A stretch of 64,000 bases of DNA, taken from assembly GCF_042453785.1 (NCBI RefSeq), contig NC_091674.1, positions 29,213,501-29,277,500 on the forward strand. Direction: 5' to 3'. The translations under genes and the position numbers were made by a program. Positions 11,060 through 22,696 of this stretch are shown one piece after another. The notes below the pieces were generated by a model that saw nothing but the letters and a program-made list of their open reading frames with translations, made no database searches and had not been told where the DNA came from. Position 1 is the stretch's first letter. Every line of letters starts with the position of its first letter. This DNA comes from Malus domestica (taxonomy: Eukaryota > Streptophyta > Magnoliopsida > Rosales > Rosaceae).

Positions 11060-11215
11060 GGGAATATAGGTTGTACATCCTGTATTTTTATATAAGTGAT
11101 AGAAAATTTTATTTTTTAAGTTATTCACTTTTTAATATATATATAACATCATTTATATAATGACACATGATGCATCATTTCGTGTGATGATCACACTGAA
11201 AAATCTTTCCAGGAG
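11060..11215 (+). repeat. Dispersed AT-rich repeat, family B (copy 2)
   Basis: Begins aatttttagttg and runs to gatgatcacactgaaaaatc. Compared with copy 3 at 11445 it shares the start, the tttttaagttatt core and the tatatgatg/tgatgatca end. Confidence 0.5.
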
Positions 11216-11444
11216 ACGGACAGAAGCGAAAAAATGGCCAAAGAAAATAAAGGAGAGTCCCGTGGTGGGGTAAACTAATTAAGCGTTGACGTGGGAACAG
11301 TAGAATGTTGACCTCCGTTATCTTGGGATTTAATACACACTTGAGTGATGATTAGTGGCACTAATCCCCATTATTTATCGAATCATATATTATTATTACT
11401 GCTACTCAGTCAGAGCTCATTTCGAGAGGGAGAGGGTGAGAGGG

Positions 11445-11595
11445 AATAAATTTTTAGTTGTAACGGAAATACGGATGATACATCACATGTTTTTATACAA
11501 ATGATAAAAAAATTTAATTTTTAAGTTATTAACATTTTAACACACATGACCTATTTATATAAAAATATATGATGTACCACGGGTGATGATCAAGA
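11445..11595 (+). repeat. Dispersed AT-rich repeat, family B (copy 3)
   Basis: Same order of words as copy 2, only about 230 bases away: aaatttttagttgtaacgg at the left, gatgtaccacgggtgatgatc at the right. The close pair in the same orientation suggests local duplication or target preference. Confidence 0.5.
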
Positions 11596-12415
11596 AAGAG
11601 AGAGAGAGAAAGAGAGAGAGAGAGGATGTTGGTGGTAGTAACGGAGGAAATGTCACGTGCCGCTCCACTCCCTCCTCACGAGTTCAGTCGCTGATGTGGC
11701 TTTAATTTCATCTGTGCCGGGATACGCAGGGACTTATCTGTGAGCCGTCGCATTCCACTTCCCGATGTTAACCCATGATGTTTTTGTTAACGAGTAATGC
11801 GAGGGAAATTTAATTTGGAAATTAAATTATGTGTTATCAATAAAAATAAGTATGTTTATTAAAGCTTAAACAATAAACCAATACTTCAAACTTTAGTCTT
11901 GAAATTTAATCTTTCCAGCATTACCCTTTTATTAACTTATATAAGTATATTGTAGGGATGTGCTATACACACACTCTTTTTTACTTCTTACATACTTTTC
12001 TAATTTTCGATTATCAGATCGATGAATTAAAGAAGATTAAAAAGCAAAAATTAACAAGAGGTGTGAGAGAAATAAAAAAGAGTGTGAGAATAGCACACCC
12101 CAAATTGTATACCTCCCTTATAACGTTTTTGATAGACTTGGTAGGTCCAGGTTTACCATCAACACAACATTAGTAATGTTGTTTCAACTTAACCACATAT
12201 TACTAGATATTTGAGTTTTATACAAAAAAATCTCGGTGATATTAAGTGTGAAAACTCCATATATTAATTGTATATTACAAAGTAATATGGCCGACCTATT
12301 CTCCAACAGTTTCATGTCAATTATACAATTCAATGTGTAGGAAAATTTATATCTAATATTGAATCATTGAAACGTAACATCACGGTAGTTGTTTATGCTT
12401 TTGTTATATATGTAA

Positions 12416-12575
12416 GAGAAATGCTAAAAAACATCTCTCAAAAGCAGAATTCTTTATGAACTCTCTGTCACTTCATATTTTTTGCATAATGTTTTATTAC
12501 GTTAGCACAAGAATTGACATTAATTGTAAGGTGCAGTGCGTCTATGAAGAGTCTTACTTTAAAAGAGTTCCATTA
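12416..12575. mobile_element. MITE-like repeat, family C (copy 2)
   Basis: Starts aagagaaatgctaaa and contains catctctcaaaagcagaattc and ctctctgtcacttcat, with the right half partly inverted (gaagagtcttactttaaaagag). Related to about 10666 and 17038. Noncoding. Confidence 0.45.
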
Positions 12576-13329
12576 ACATTTATAAGTTATGGAATATTTA
12601 CATTTTTTAGGACACTATCATAAAGCCCATAGCTAATGATATCATGCAATGTGTTTTAACTTACACATATCAATTCTTATTGTATTATTAATATCGTACA
12701 CTGTTATTGCGATTCGTGCATGTAAGTCTCTCTCTCTCCGTATCTCTCAAACTAATTTCCAAGTTTTCTGCAAATACATTTTTCTTTCAGGAAATTCTCA
12801 CTGTACGTTTATTTCTTATATTTGTTCAATGGTTGGAATTTCATTTGAAATTATCCATCTGTAAATGCTAATACAGTAATCACAAATAAGATTGTGTTCT
12901 TTAAAAGTAAAGAAAAATGGATAATATGTTCTCGTACTTCCACATGTTCATGGAGAATCTTAATGTTAATTAATCAAGAATTATGGTTCTTTATCTCTAA
13001 ATTAATCTCCGACAATCATGCATGCCAATTTTTAGCATTCACATTGCGATCCAACAGCTTGGCGTGACAACATCTTTTTTTATCTATTTTCCATCATTTA
13101 AATCTTAGAAATAATATATTAAAATTTGCAGAACATGGCTCTCAATTCACAAGTCGTACAAAAACAAAAAAATAAAAATTAATAAGTCGTACGATTCATG
13201 TTTAAGTGGTCATTTCACATGTTTTAATAAGTCGATGATAAGTTTTTTTATTTTGATAGAAACATCGATGATAGGTTTATACTTTATACGTCTTACTTCT
13301 AGAGCATATTTATAAAAATAATTTGAGTA

Positions 13330-13545
13330 ATATAATAACAGTACCTAATCGTGTTATTACACCCTCAAGTAATAATGATGACCACCCTATTTACTAGCGT
13401 TAGATGAATTTAAACTTTGAGATCTGTGTAAAGGATAAATATAAATCTTAAAATTTAAATTCACCTAACGATGATAAGTAGTTGGGTAATTCTTACCACT
13501 ATTTGAGAGTGGCGAGCAAAAATACACCGACTACCTAATAATTTT
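13330..13545. mobile_element. Foldback MITE, unassigned
   Basis: Inner arms gcgttagatgaatttaaac and ttaaattcacctaacgatg pair over about 20 bases. The outer arms (gtacctaatcg and gactacctaataa) pair more loosely. No target duplication was established. It is noncoding and looks old. Confidence 0.45.
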
Positions 13546-14132
13546 ATTCCTTAAGAACTTTTTTGGATACCTCAAACCTGTCTTAACTACTTGAATATTT
13601 ATTTTAACTTGTGGTTTGCCAAAATATATTGGATTTGATACATTTTTAGGGAACATGAGTAATAAGCCAAATGCCGTGTCAAGGTATATTTATATGTTTA
13701 TGTGTTGTAATATTAATTATATTATATGAATTGTCATGTGATGCCCATCCAAAAGAGGACCCAAATTATAAGATGCTTGCAATTGCAAACACTTGCTTTT
13801 CTTCAAATTAATTACTTAAATAAGTCACATTATATCTTAACTAATTAATTAGTATGGTAGCACTCATGTTTCGTAAGAAGATGTAGCTAACACCGTGTCA
13901 TCGTGTCCTAATTATTAGAATAATTTTATCATAATTTAATAATTATTTTAGAAGAGGATGAACTAGGAGAGAAACCGGACGCAAAAATGGACCTAAAAAG
14001 ACGCGTTATTGAGAGAAAACTATAGATTTGTATATTAGAAAGTAAATATTCCATAAATTGCTGTCTTATCTTACATCACCTGCAGGACAATGCTTAGTTG
14101 ATAGTTGTGTTTATAACTTTATATTAATTATC

Positions 14133-14300
14133 AAGCAACCCAATTGGTTAGCACATTAAGTATAGCGTGATAGTAATATAAGGGAACGCATATGGTTCAA
14201 TATCTGAATAGGGTGTTAAGTTTCTACTTATACGTTTCGAGTTCGAAACCTATCTTCTTTTAATTTATTATAATAGTTTCGGACATTTCACCCTCCAATT

Positions 14301-14316
<16 letters not shown>
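14133..14316 (+). mobile_element. tRNA-derived SINE with A-rich tail
   Basis: The box-A-like caattggttagcacattaag (about 14141-14160) and box-B-like gagttcgaaacc (14239-14250) lie in the right order. The element ends in a run of about 15 A. The A run is continued by a long TA microsatellite, which probably grew from the tail. A tRNA gene is excluded because the A-to-B spacing is too large and no cloverleaf forms. Confidence 0.6.

Positions 14317-14360
<44 letters not shown>
14310..14360. repeat. (TA)n microsatellite
   Basis: About 25 TA units directly following the A-tail of the SINE. Confidence 0.95.
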
Positions 14361-14362
<2 letters not shown>

Positions 14363-17037
14363 AGAAAGGAGAGTCGTGATACTTTGAGATATAGTATTAG
14401 TACATAACAAGTACATGGGTGAAAGTTTATATGCATGGTTGGCATTTCAGTTTCACACAATAATTTTTATCAATATACATACGTATTGTAGAGGTCATAT
14501 CATATGACTTGCGTTTTTGTGTCATGACTAATAGTGGAGAAAGTGTGGGTATGAGTATCTAACCATGTTATCCGAAGCACGAGTCTCCATTTTTTTCAAT
14601 TCTTTGGTAGTTTCGCCTCGTGGGCTGTTGTAAACAAACAGTTTTACCGAAATTTCTCTTGTTAACAACTATAAATATTTATACGCTAACAACTACGACT
14701 ATTTGATCATTTACCACTGAAACACATTTACCTCATCACCTTTCGTTGCATATCAAACACCAGAACATAATAAAAACTTTGCTCGATTAAGAGATGGTAA
14801 CAAAACAATTCGAGTACCACGTGAGAAAGCAACAACTAATTAATACAAGAAACCGAAGTTGTAATTAGAAAAATAAGATTAGGGACTGGGACGATGATGG
14901 GCAGATGAGAAGGTAACGAGTGGCTCAACCGCTGGGAGGAAGATGTGACCTGAAAAGTGACGTGGCGGTTGTTTTCATGGTGGTCGTTTTCAAAGATAAA
15001 ATAATAATAATAATAATAATATATTGCTTTGGCCCTCTATAATGCAGAACGACAAAGAGATAGATGATATGTCAAAAAACAAACAAGGCTTGACAGAAAA
15101 ATGATAGAAGAGCAATGCTCATTCTTCATTACCATAAAATTATAATTCCAAATTGTCTCATTTAGCATATCAAACTCCCTCCCTAATATACTAGTGTGCC
15201 AAAACATCTTCATCAATGCAAATACAACTCCCTAAGCCACCGAAACATATATTAAATGACAATTGTTCCACCTAGCCACTTAATTTAAAACACAACTTAT
15301 AATGCATCAAAATTACTACAAAACAGTACATCACAATCTAAGATATATGAATCTCAAACTAATAATTAACGGAATGGATGAACACCAAATACCAAAAGCC
15401 CCGTTGAATAAACTCCTTATTCACTGCATCACTCTCACCTTTGGAAATTGGAAGAGATGATCGGAGTTGAGAGTTGGGAGATGAGCCCACCAAACTAACT
15501 CTGTCACCATCGATCCTCTTTAATTTGGGTCCCGTAATCCCCATTTATTCTTAAACAAATCCCAAAATTTCTCATTAGATCAATCTTCACACTTCATGGT
15601 TTTGGTAAGATAGATTTACGTGTTATATTATCGTGGATGCCGAGGATGTTATATTATGAATTAACAGTGCAACATCGATAATAGAAACACATTTTATAAT
15701 TGAACGTATTCATAAAACTAGCTACTTGACAGTGTGACAATCACATTGATTTTTTTTTTTTTACGAAGTTTGAGATTTATTAACAAACAACCATACATTA
15801 CTTGTTTAAATGTTATAATATATATGATTGACAGAATTATTGTTTCGTGAATCAGGATGTTATACTAAGTTACTAACAAATGAATATGCGTGTGATGAAT
15901 CCGTGCGTATAATCTTTAACGTAAACAATGAATATGAAAGTGCTGTGTGACATAAATAAGAGATAACCAGATATAAAACACATTTTATCAGGTTTATTAG
16001 ACCTGCATATACCATATTTGATAAACCTACATATTTTTAGTACATCCATTAAACTATAAATCCATTGCAATGTTTGGTAATTGTCACACATGTGATGATG
16101 GTTTCATAATCTACATGGTTTAAAAGGAACCCAACATGCTGCTATTAATTTGGAACAATGTCATTTGTTTTTAAATCCCATTTCATAATCTACATGGCAT
16201 ACGTTTTAAAACATTGGACCATAGCTTTGTATTGAGTTCAATTTCTAGCACTGACAAAGCACACGATGGATCATGGAGGTTAGAATGAGGTCAAAATGTA
16301 TTTGTGAGTCTTCCCTATCTCCAAAAATGTAGAATGTCGTGGCGAAGTCACCAGCTATTCCCTCCCCTTTCTTTTTATTTTTTATTTTTAAAAAGCTATG
16401 GATTAGACCCAATGCAATCCATACAATAAACAACTTAAAAACAAAGTTATTAGTAAAGTGATTAAAGATTCCAATACATAATGACAGCACACTGGGTTCA
16501 TGTACCATCTACAGCACCAATATTTTATTTAAAAGCGTTTTTTTTTATTTTAATAATTTTATAACGAGAACAAAGAGAAAGGATTAGCCAAATCCAAAAG
16601 AGTAGTTCATGCATGCATGATCTCGAATATCATGCAGAAATGAAAAATAAAATCTCATTTGCATAAATATTAAATTGATAGTTTTAACCATAATTGGCTT
16701 GTTAATATATAGTTCATCTAATTTCAGAAGAGAAAATTAGAGAAATATAATTAAGAAGAATCCGAACAATTATTCATTTCAAATTAAAATACATGAATTT
16801 ATTTATATTAATATACCTTTGAGGAATTTCACCTGTTGGAGGAGGCAAGGGCAATGGCATGTAAAAGTTTTATGCCTTGTAAGTGTGTTTGAGTGTGAAC
16901 TTGTAAGTTTGTTCTTTAAATGTAAAACTTTTTGTTTAACTCCAATAATTCAATTTCAAATAAAAAACAAAGCATGGCATTACAACTGTTAGCAGAGTGT
17001 TTAGCCACCAAAGCAAAACATGTAATGCTGGCATTTT

Positions 17038-17203
17038 ACTAAGAAAAATGAGATTCAGTCGAAGTGAGATTCTCCATAAACTCTATATCCTCACCTCAGT
17101 TTAACATCAATTATCCTTACCAACATTACAAAACATTATTAAAAAAACATGAAGTAGCAGAGAATCGATAGAGTTTTGAGATCTCCTTAGCATTTCTCTT
17201 TTA
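17038..17203. mobile_element. MITE-like repeat, family C (copy 3)
   Basis: Left gagattcagtcgaagtgagattctcc, right agagaatcgatagagttttgagatctcc followed by ttagcatttctctt. The two ends form an imperfect inverted repeat. Related to about 10666 and 12416. Confidence 0.45.
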
Positions 17204-17451
17204 TTAATTTAGTAGGGGGAGTTTTAAAAACTGATGGAAATTTGGGGGGCTTTGGTTTTTAGTAACAGAGTGTTTTGGCGTAACATGGACATTCCCTTCC
17301 TAAGGAATCCGTTTGGGGATTAGTTAACAAATCGTTTTTGCGTGTCTCTGGCGTTTTAGGATTGGATTTTCCATACCCTATTCCCTCACAGGCTCCTTCA
17401 CTGACTTCTTTGATTAATTAATTACGTTTTTCTTGCTTAGTTTAATCAAAA

Positions 17452-17642
17452 AGAAAGGAATCCTATATCCGGATCCCTTTCACTATATCCATCAAGGCAC
17501 ATAATCCGAACTTTAAAATTTGATCAAACGGCTACAAATAAAGATCTATTTTAAAATTTATAATAACCATAACCGTTTGATCAAATTTTAAAAATCTGAA
17601 TTGTGTACTTTGATGGAAGAAATCCGGAGAGAATCAATTTCC
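17452..17642. mobile_element. Foldback MITE, Mutator-like, 9-bp target duplication
   Basis: A 191-bp element. The outer arms carry ccggat words and the inner arms are aaaatttgatcaaacgg and ccgtttgatcaaattt. TAATCAAAA flanks both ends (17443-17451 and 17643-17651). It shares its ccggat ends and the ttgatcaaa core with the elements at 29588 and 46900. Confidence 0.7.
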
Positions 17643-17741
17643 TAATCAAAATATTAGGAACCAACTAATTAGTAATTAGATTTCTCCATGACTTTTACGC
17701 CGTGGACGCGTGTCCTTTTCCCCAAGGAATCCGCGCTCCAT

Positions 17742-20219
17742 CACGTGATCGAAAATGTCTGCCTACCACATCGTCAGCCTCCCAAATCACGTGGCCAACT
17801 CACACTTGGATCGCGGTGGGCGCCACTACAACTATTACGCGATCCCGTTTCTCCTTCTATTTTATTTCCGTCAAAAGAAATAAAATAAAATAAGTTAACG
17901 GCGTTAGTTCAGTTCGTGAAGTTCCCAAATCAATTTATTTGAAAATGCCAGACACAACAGGATATGGTAGGGTTTGAGGAGTCTTACACTGTACATAAAT
18001 ATATCGTTATATATAAGTGTCTCAAATTCACACGCTGAGTCGCCAAATTGATTAATAATTTTATTAGATTTTGAAAGATCGTATAATCAGTCATTACTGT
18101 AGTGTTTAACGCGTCGCACATTGTTTTGTAACGAATGTCGAAATTTTTTTTTTGTTGAAAATGAATGCTAAACATGGATATTGGCACTGTTGCACTCCTC
18201 GTTGTGGGGAAGAGTTATTGAGAGAACAATTTTCTTACTCTTTGAAACACAATTAGAGTCACGTGTCAAAGAAACATGAAAATACATAAAAACTGCTTTA
18301 TTCATTTGAGATATCACGGTGACGCATTCTTTACGCATCAAGAATGTTAATAAGTCATTTTTTGCCGTTGGGGATTTTTTGGGCACGAGAAAACTGGGAA
18401 GGGCAGTTTTCGGTGCAAATAGGCTTACCCATGTGATATGCATACGTATGTTTTCACAACGACGTGATGGGACCCCCTCCCACTAAGACAAAGAGAGCAA
18501 GGGAACGAAACGGACGGCTAAGCACTATGCACGTGAGCAGGTGACCCCTCACGTCTCACGTGCGCCCATCCCCTGCCGTTCAGAGCAATTTCAATGTGTG
18601 AGGGTACTCCATGTCAATTGATAATTGAATTTCCTTCAGTGGATAGTAATTATTTTTAATGAACCGTAGTTATTTTTTAACTGATTTCGTCACGCCACGT
18701 GTCATTATTCGAAAGTACAATTTTTTTTAATAGAATTCAATAAGATTTTTAACTAATTTCGTCGCGCAACATATCCTTATCTATTTAGTAACGTTGAAAA
18801 TATTGAAATGTGGTGTAAGGTGAGAGAAAATGAAAAGGTATTTATTAAAAAAATTATATAATTTTTTGATTTGTTTTTAAATTTTTTTTTGGGTTTTTAA
18901 TTAGTTTTAAAAAAATTATTAACTTAATTAATTTGGACAATAGGATTACAAAAAATTTGAAATCCAACAGTCCAAAATGAGACATGTGGCCCATCTAAAC
19001 ATTTCTGATTTTTTTTTTCTTTTTCTAAAAAAATTGTAAAGCTGAAAAAGCTGGACAGTTGATCTCAAATCAAACGATCCAGATTCAAAGTGACTGAATG
19101 GGGCTGACACGCGGGCCCCACGCGCCTGACACAATTTTTTTATAATGTGGCTGACGTCACTTTCCTTCAGCCACTCAAGTTGTGAACTCCTGTCTGACCT
19201 CTCCCACATACTCCCCCTTAGCCCAATAGCCTGAAAGGGCTGGTGGAGGGCAATTGGATTGGATTTGTTGCCAATCTCCATGACTAAATACCACAGTGGA
19301 GCTGCTCATGGTTCATCAGTTCTGCCGCCTCCTCGCGTGTGGTGGGGACCCCATCTCTCACCACGCCTATCGCCTACATCTTTCCTTCCCTTTATAACGC
19401 CGTCATACGCCGGTACAGTCTGTTAACGTCGTTTATTTGTACGAAATACCTGATCAACCCCTTGGAGTCTTGCGTGATGCCGTTGGTGAAACGAGGATAA
19501 TTTGGGTATTGAAATGATGAAAGGAGCATGGGCATGGCCGCATCATAAGTGGATTGGAATTTCATTGGTTAGGTGGCTATCCTAGCTTAGGCCATAGGCC
19601 TCTCTCTCTCTCTCTCTCTCTCTCTCTAACCGAGCACGTGTTAGGCGGTGGCGCGGTCACTCTCTTTCTCGTGACGGTGTCACGTGCGGATGGAAGGTGG
19701 GGCCAGCGTATTTCCCATCCCGGAAAAATGAGGGGAAAGGCAAAAAAATTCGAGTGGGGGCATGTGCCCGGCTCTCCCAAGTGACATGTCGTTTAGGGGT
19801 TGCGAAAGGGGCGTGGTGGGTGACGCGGCGAGGTCACGTGGTGGTATTGCGTGCGCTTTTGCCTGGTCCTTACAAGTTCGACGTGGCCCCTTGAGGGGTG
19901 GGACAAGTGACGCCGTCAACCGTGGCAACTGGCAAATAAATTTTTGTTTGGAATTTGGCATGGAATATCAGATGATTAGGGTTTCGGAGGGTTTCGCTAT
20001 TAGGCGGCACTTGCCAGAGTTTTGAGCACATTGCGACTTGTTGTGTTGTGTTAGGACCACAAAGCTCTGTTTGGATGTCACATGGTGTGATATGAATTAT
20101 GATTGCCTAGTTATGATGTTGGAATTTGGATGGTGTTGCTACAAACTCATGATATGGGCACACTACATGTGGATATTGGCCATGCTAGCATTCTCGAATG
20201 CGAGCATTTGGACCACGTG
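17742..20219. promoter_or_regulatory. Cluster of ten CACGTG G-boxes
   Basis: Perfect CACGTG at 17742, 17788, 18260, 18530, 18557, 18696, 19635, 19681, 19835 and 20214. The block is richer in G and C than its surroundings. G-boxes bind bHLH factors such as PIFs, and bZIP factors. No gene start is evident next to it; the nearest plus-strand gene is PI4K-gamma at about 22 kb. A regulatory role is inference from density alone. Confidence 0.45.
19600..19627. repeat. (CT)n microsatellite
   Basis: About 13 CT units inside the G-box-rich block. Confidence 0.9.
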
Positions 20220-22168
20220 ACTTGTCCTTATGCATCAAATCTTTATACTTACATTAGACTACGACAAAGTTAACTGAAGTGCGAGTGGGGTGGGAAATGG
20301 GGGTTTTTATAGGTATGTGGTCGTATGGCTGACAGGGTCCAACTCAGAGCCAAGAATTTCTCCCGACCTGTATGCTTTATGTTTAAAACAGAATTGCGAC
20401 AACCCTACTGAATACTCTCTCTCTCTCTCTCGATATAGAGCTCAACTAGTTCAACTTGGGTTGAGCAAGTTTAGGTTTTGGGTCACCACAACAAGAAGAG
20501 ACTATCCAAAATTATGTTGGATGCCCTTTACTACAGTGCTGGAAAGGAGTTGAGCCCTTACATAACAGCGTGGGATCGAACCCTGTCGATAGCTAATCTA
20601 ACAAAATCCATAGTTTGACAAAAACAAAATGATGTTGGATCATGAAGCCCACCTCAAAACGAGGATGAGAATTTGGCCCACGTAAGCTGCACTTCAAAAA
20701 ATATGGACCTTTATGTACGTGGTGTAACGGATTGGGAGCCCACTATAAAGCCCAGTACATAGAAATCATTTTATTTACTTATCTTGTTTCCCTAAAATTG
20801 TTGTAACACCTTCTAATTCGTAGCTTTAATTTTATGAATACCTATGAGATTGGATTGAATACCTGGTATAACAAAATGTGTGTCGTTGGGTTGAATTGTC
20901 ATGTGCTTATATATTTGAAGTTTGAGTATGATGTGTGACAAATGTTTACACCGATCTGAAGTTATATGATATTACGTGATTTCGTTTTTTATTTATTTAG
21001 TTCTTTAAGTACAAATAAATATACAATTTTACAATATGAATTCTAAGTCCTTTGAATATAGCGCGAGGCGTTGGAACTTGGGTGTAAGAAAGTGAACGCA
21101 CTACTTTATTCAACTAACATAACACACACTGTTACAACTAAATGAATCATGATTTGTATGAATGGGGAGTATTGGTCAAGGAAAATAGCTTTCACACTCA
21201 TTTTCTCCGCATGCACATCATGTTTATTTCTTACCATTGGATTGACTAAAGTTTATTTTTTACCAATGCCCTTGGAGCTTGATTTTGTTCATACTTTTTT
21301 CTCCTAAAAGTCAAAGGTAACAACTTTACACTTTTGAGTCTCAATATTTGCTCCGCCCCGGCTAAATTCAGTCTATTCCATCAAAATGACAATATTACCC
21401 TAACATGTCAACATATTTGACGCCATTTTTTTTGCAAAATAGACGAAATCCTGCCAAAGTGAAGCGAATATCAAGTTTCAGGATGTAATTTAACAACTTT
21501 TAATTTCAAAGGGTAAAATAAGATCATAATCGAGTTCCAGAAAATATACTAAAATTAAATCATTGAATAAACTTAAAAAACGGCGCATAAAAAAAAGAGA
21601 AAAAAATATTTACATAAAACCCGTTCACCGTCGCACGGTCGAATAATTCAGGTTGGTTTTAAGGACAAACGACTTGAAATAAAAATCTGATTTGGATAAC
21701 ATTGTAAACTAAATATTCCCTGTCGGCCAGCCTGCCTCCCGCTCATCCTGTAGGCCGGTAAACAAGCGGCAAATGTAATTACATACGTACACGATAAGAT
21801 CCCCTCCTCCCGTCCCGCCAAAAATATTTCCACGCATCCGACGCGCGATTCTCCGTACAGATTCATCATGATCTTAATCAACAGCCATGATCACGTCCTT
21901 CTCTCGATCCTACGGTCGGTATGATCAGGTGTTTGTCGTAAATTCACGAAACATGGAACCGACGTGGAAGATAGAGAGAGAGGATTTGGAGCTTTTTGGA
22001 GAAGACCGACGCTGTGCTGGAAGAAGAAGCCGTGATCCTGATGGCTGAATCATAGCCGTCGGATCTTCTCCATGTCCTCTGATGATCGTCAGCTCTTCTT
22101 CTCCTTCTTCTCTCTCCGTGCATCTCGCTGATCTCGCCGTCGGAGATTTTTGATTTCGGAGACCGCCG

Positions 22169-22648
22169 GTGAGGTTTCAATGTTTGATATCTTCTTTTGG
22201 TTTCTCATTTTTCAATTTGATTTTCTTGCTGTTTGTGATTTATATTTTCTCTGCGTAATCCTCCGTTTGGTTGGCGAGAAACTGCGGGAAAGTGAGCCAA
22301 ACAGCAATGAACTTTTTTATTTTTTGTTTCAAATTTTTAGTAGATTGAGATTAAATACTCGAATTTTTCTGAATATCTGTACGATTTGGCGTAATTTTTA
22401 TTTTTTTCCTGCGCATTTTTCCAGCAGCTTTCTCAGCAACCAAACAGACAGTAAGACCAGTAAAAGAAAATTCAATGATCTTTGTGTACACTAAAAATAG
22501 TCAATTTTGTGAGAGTAATCAAGATTTAGGCATTTTCTGGAGAAATTAAAAAGTTAGAAAGCTTGATTACAAGTAGTTTGAGGATTTTGTCTTACTTCTT
22601 GTTAATATGATGGATGAAACAAGACGTATTTACACCGTTTCTTGGCAG
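22169..22648 (+). other. 5'UTR intron of PI4K-gamma
   Basis: Donor context ccgccg|gtgagg at about 22169 and acceptor tttcttggcag ending at 22648 enclose 480 bases of T-rich DNA. The upstream exon would start near 21960-22060 in a CT-rich leader. Long leader introns are common in plant housekeeping genes. The splice pair is inferred from sequence context only. Confidence 0.5.
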
Positions 22649-22681
22649 GTTTTCGGTTTGCTGAATCGATTTTATAGAGTA

Positions 22682-22693
22682 ATGTTAGCATAG
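22682..22693 (+). CDS. Minimal upstream ORF before PI4K-gamma
   Basis: ATG TTA GCA TAG (Met-Leu-Ala-stop) ends three bases before the first in-frame ATG of the kinase at 22697. Such a tiny frame could favour initiation at the later ATG at 22832, which matches the family start better. There is no direct evidence of translation. Confidence 0.35.
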   Translation: MLA

Positions 22694-22696
22694 TTT

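Larger units (their letters stand above)
8650..22000. other. Gene-poor interval of about 13 kb
   Basis: No gene is supported. The open frames are short, overlap on both strands and lack homology I recognise. What can be named: MITEs (8712, 9379, 9936, 10666, 12416, 13330, 17038, 17452), a three-copy dispersed repeat (9040, 11060, 11445), a SINE with A/T tail (14133), microsatellites (14310, 19600, 20415) and a G/C-richer block with ten CACGTG boxes (17742-20219). The remaining stretches, such as 12.6-13.3, 14.4-17.0 and 20.6-21.9 kb, show nothing recognisable. Confidence 0.6.

Noticed and set aside
19554-20025. Five overlapping open frames in the G/C-rich block
   Set aside because: Frames on both strands overlap each other, with no splice context or recognisable protein; they reflect base composition.
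20555-20585. tRNA-like B box (gggttcgatccc on the minus strand)
   Set aside because: No matching box A at a fixed distance, no cloverleaf and no A-tail; too weak to call a tRNA or SINE.
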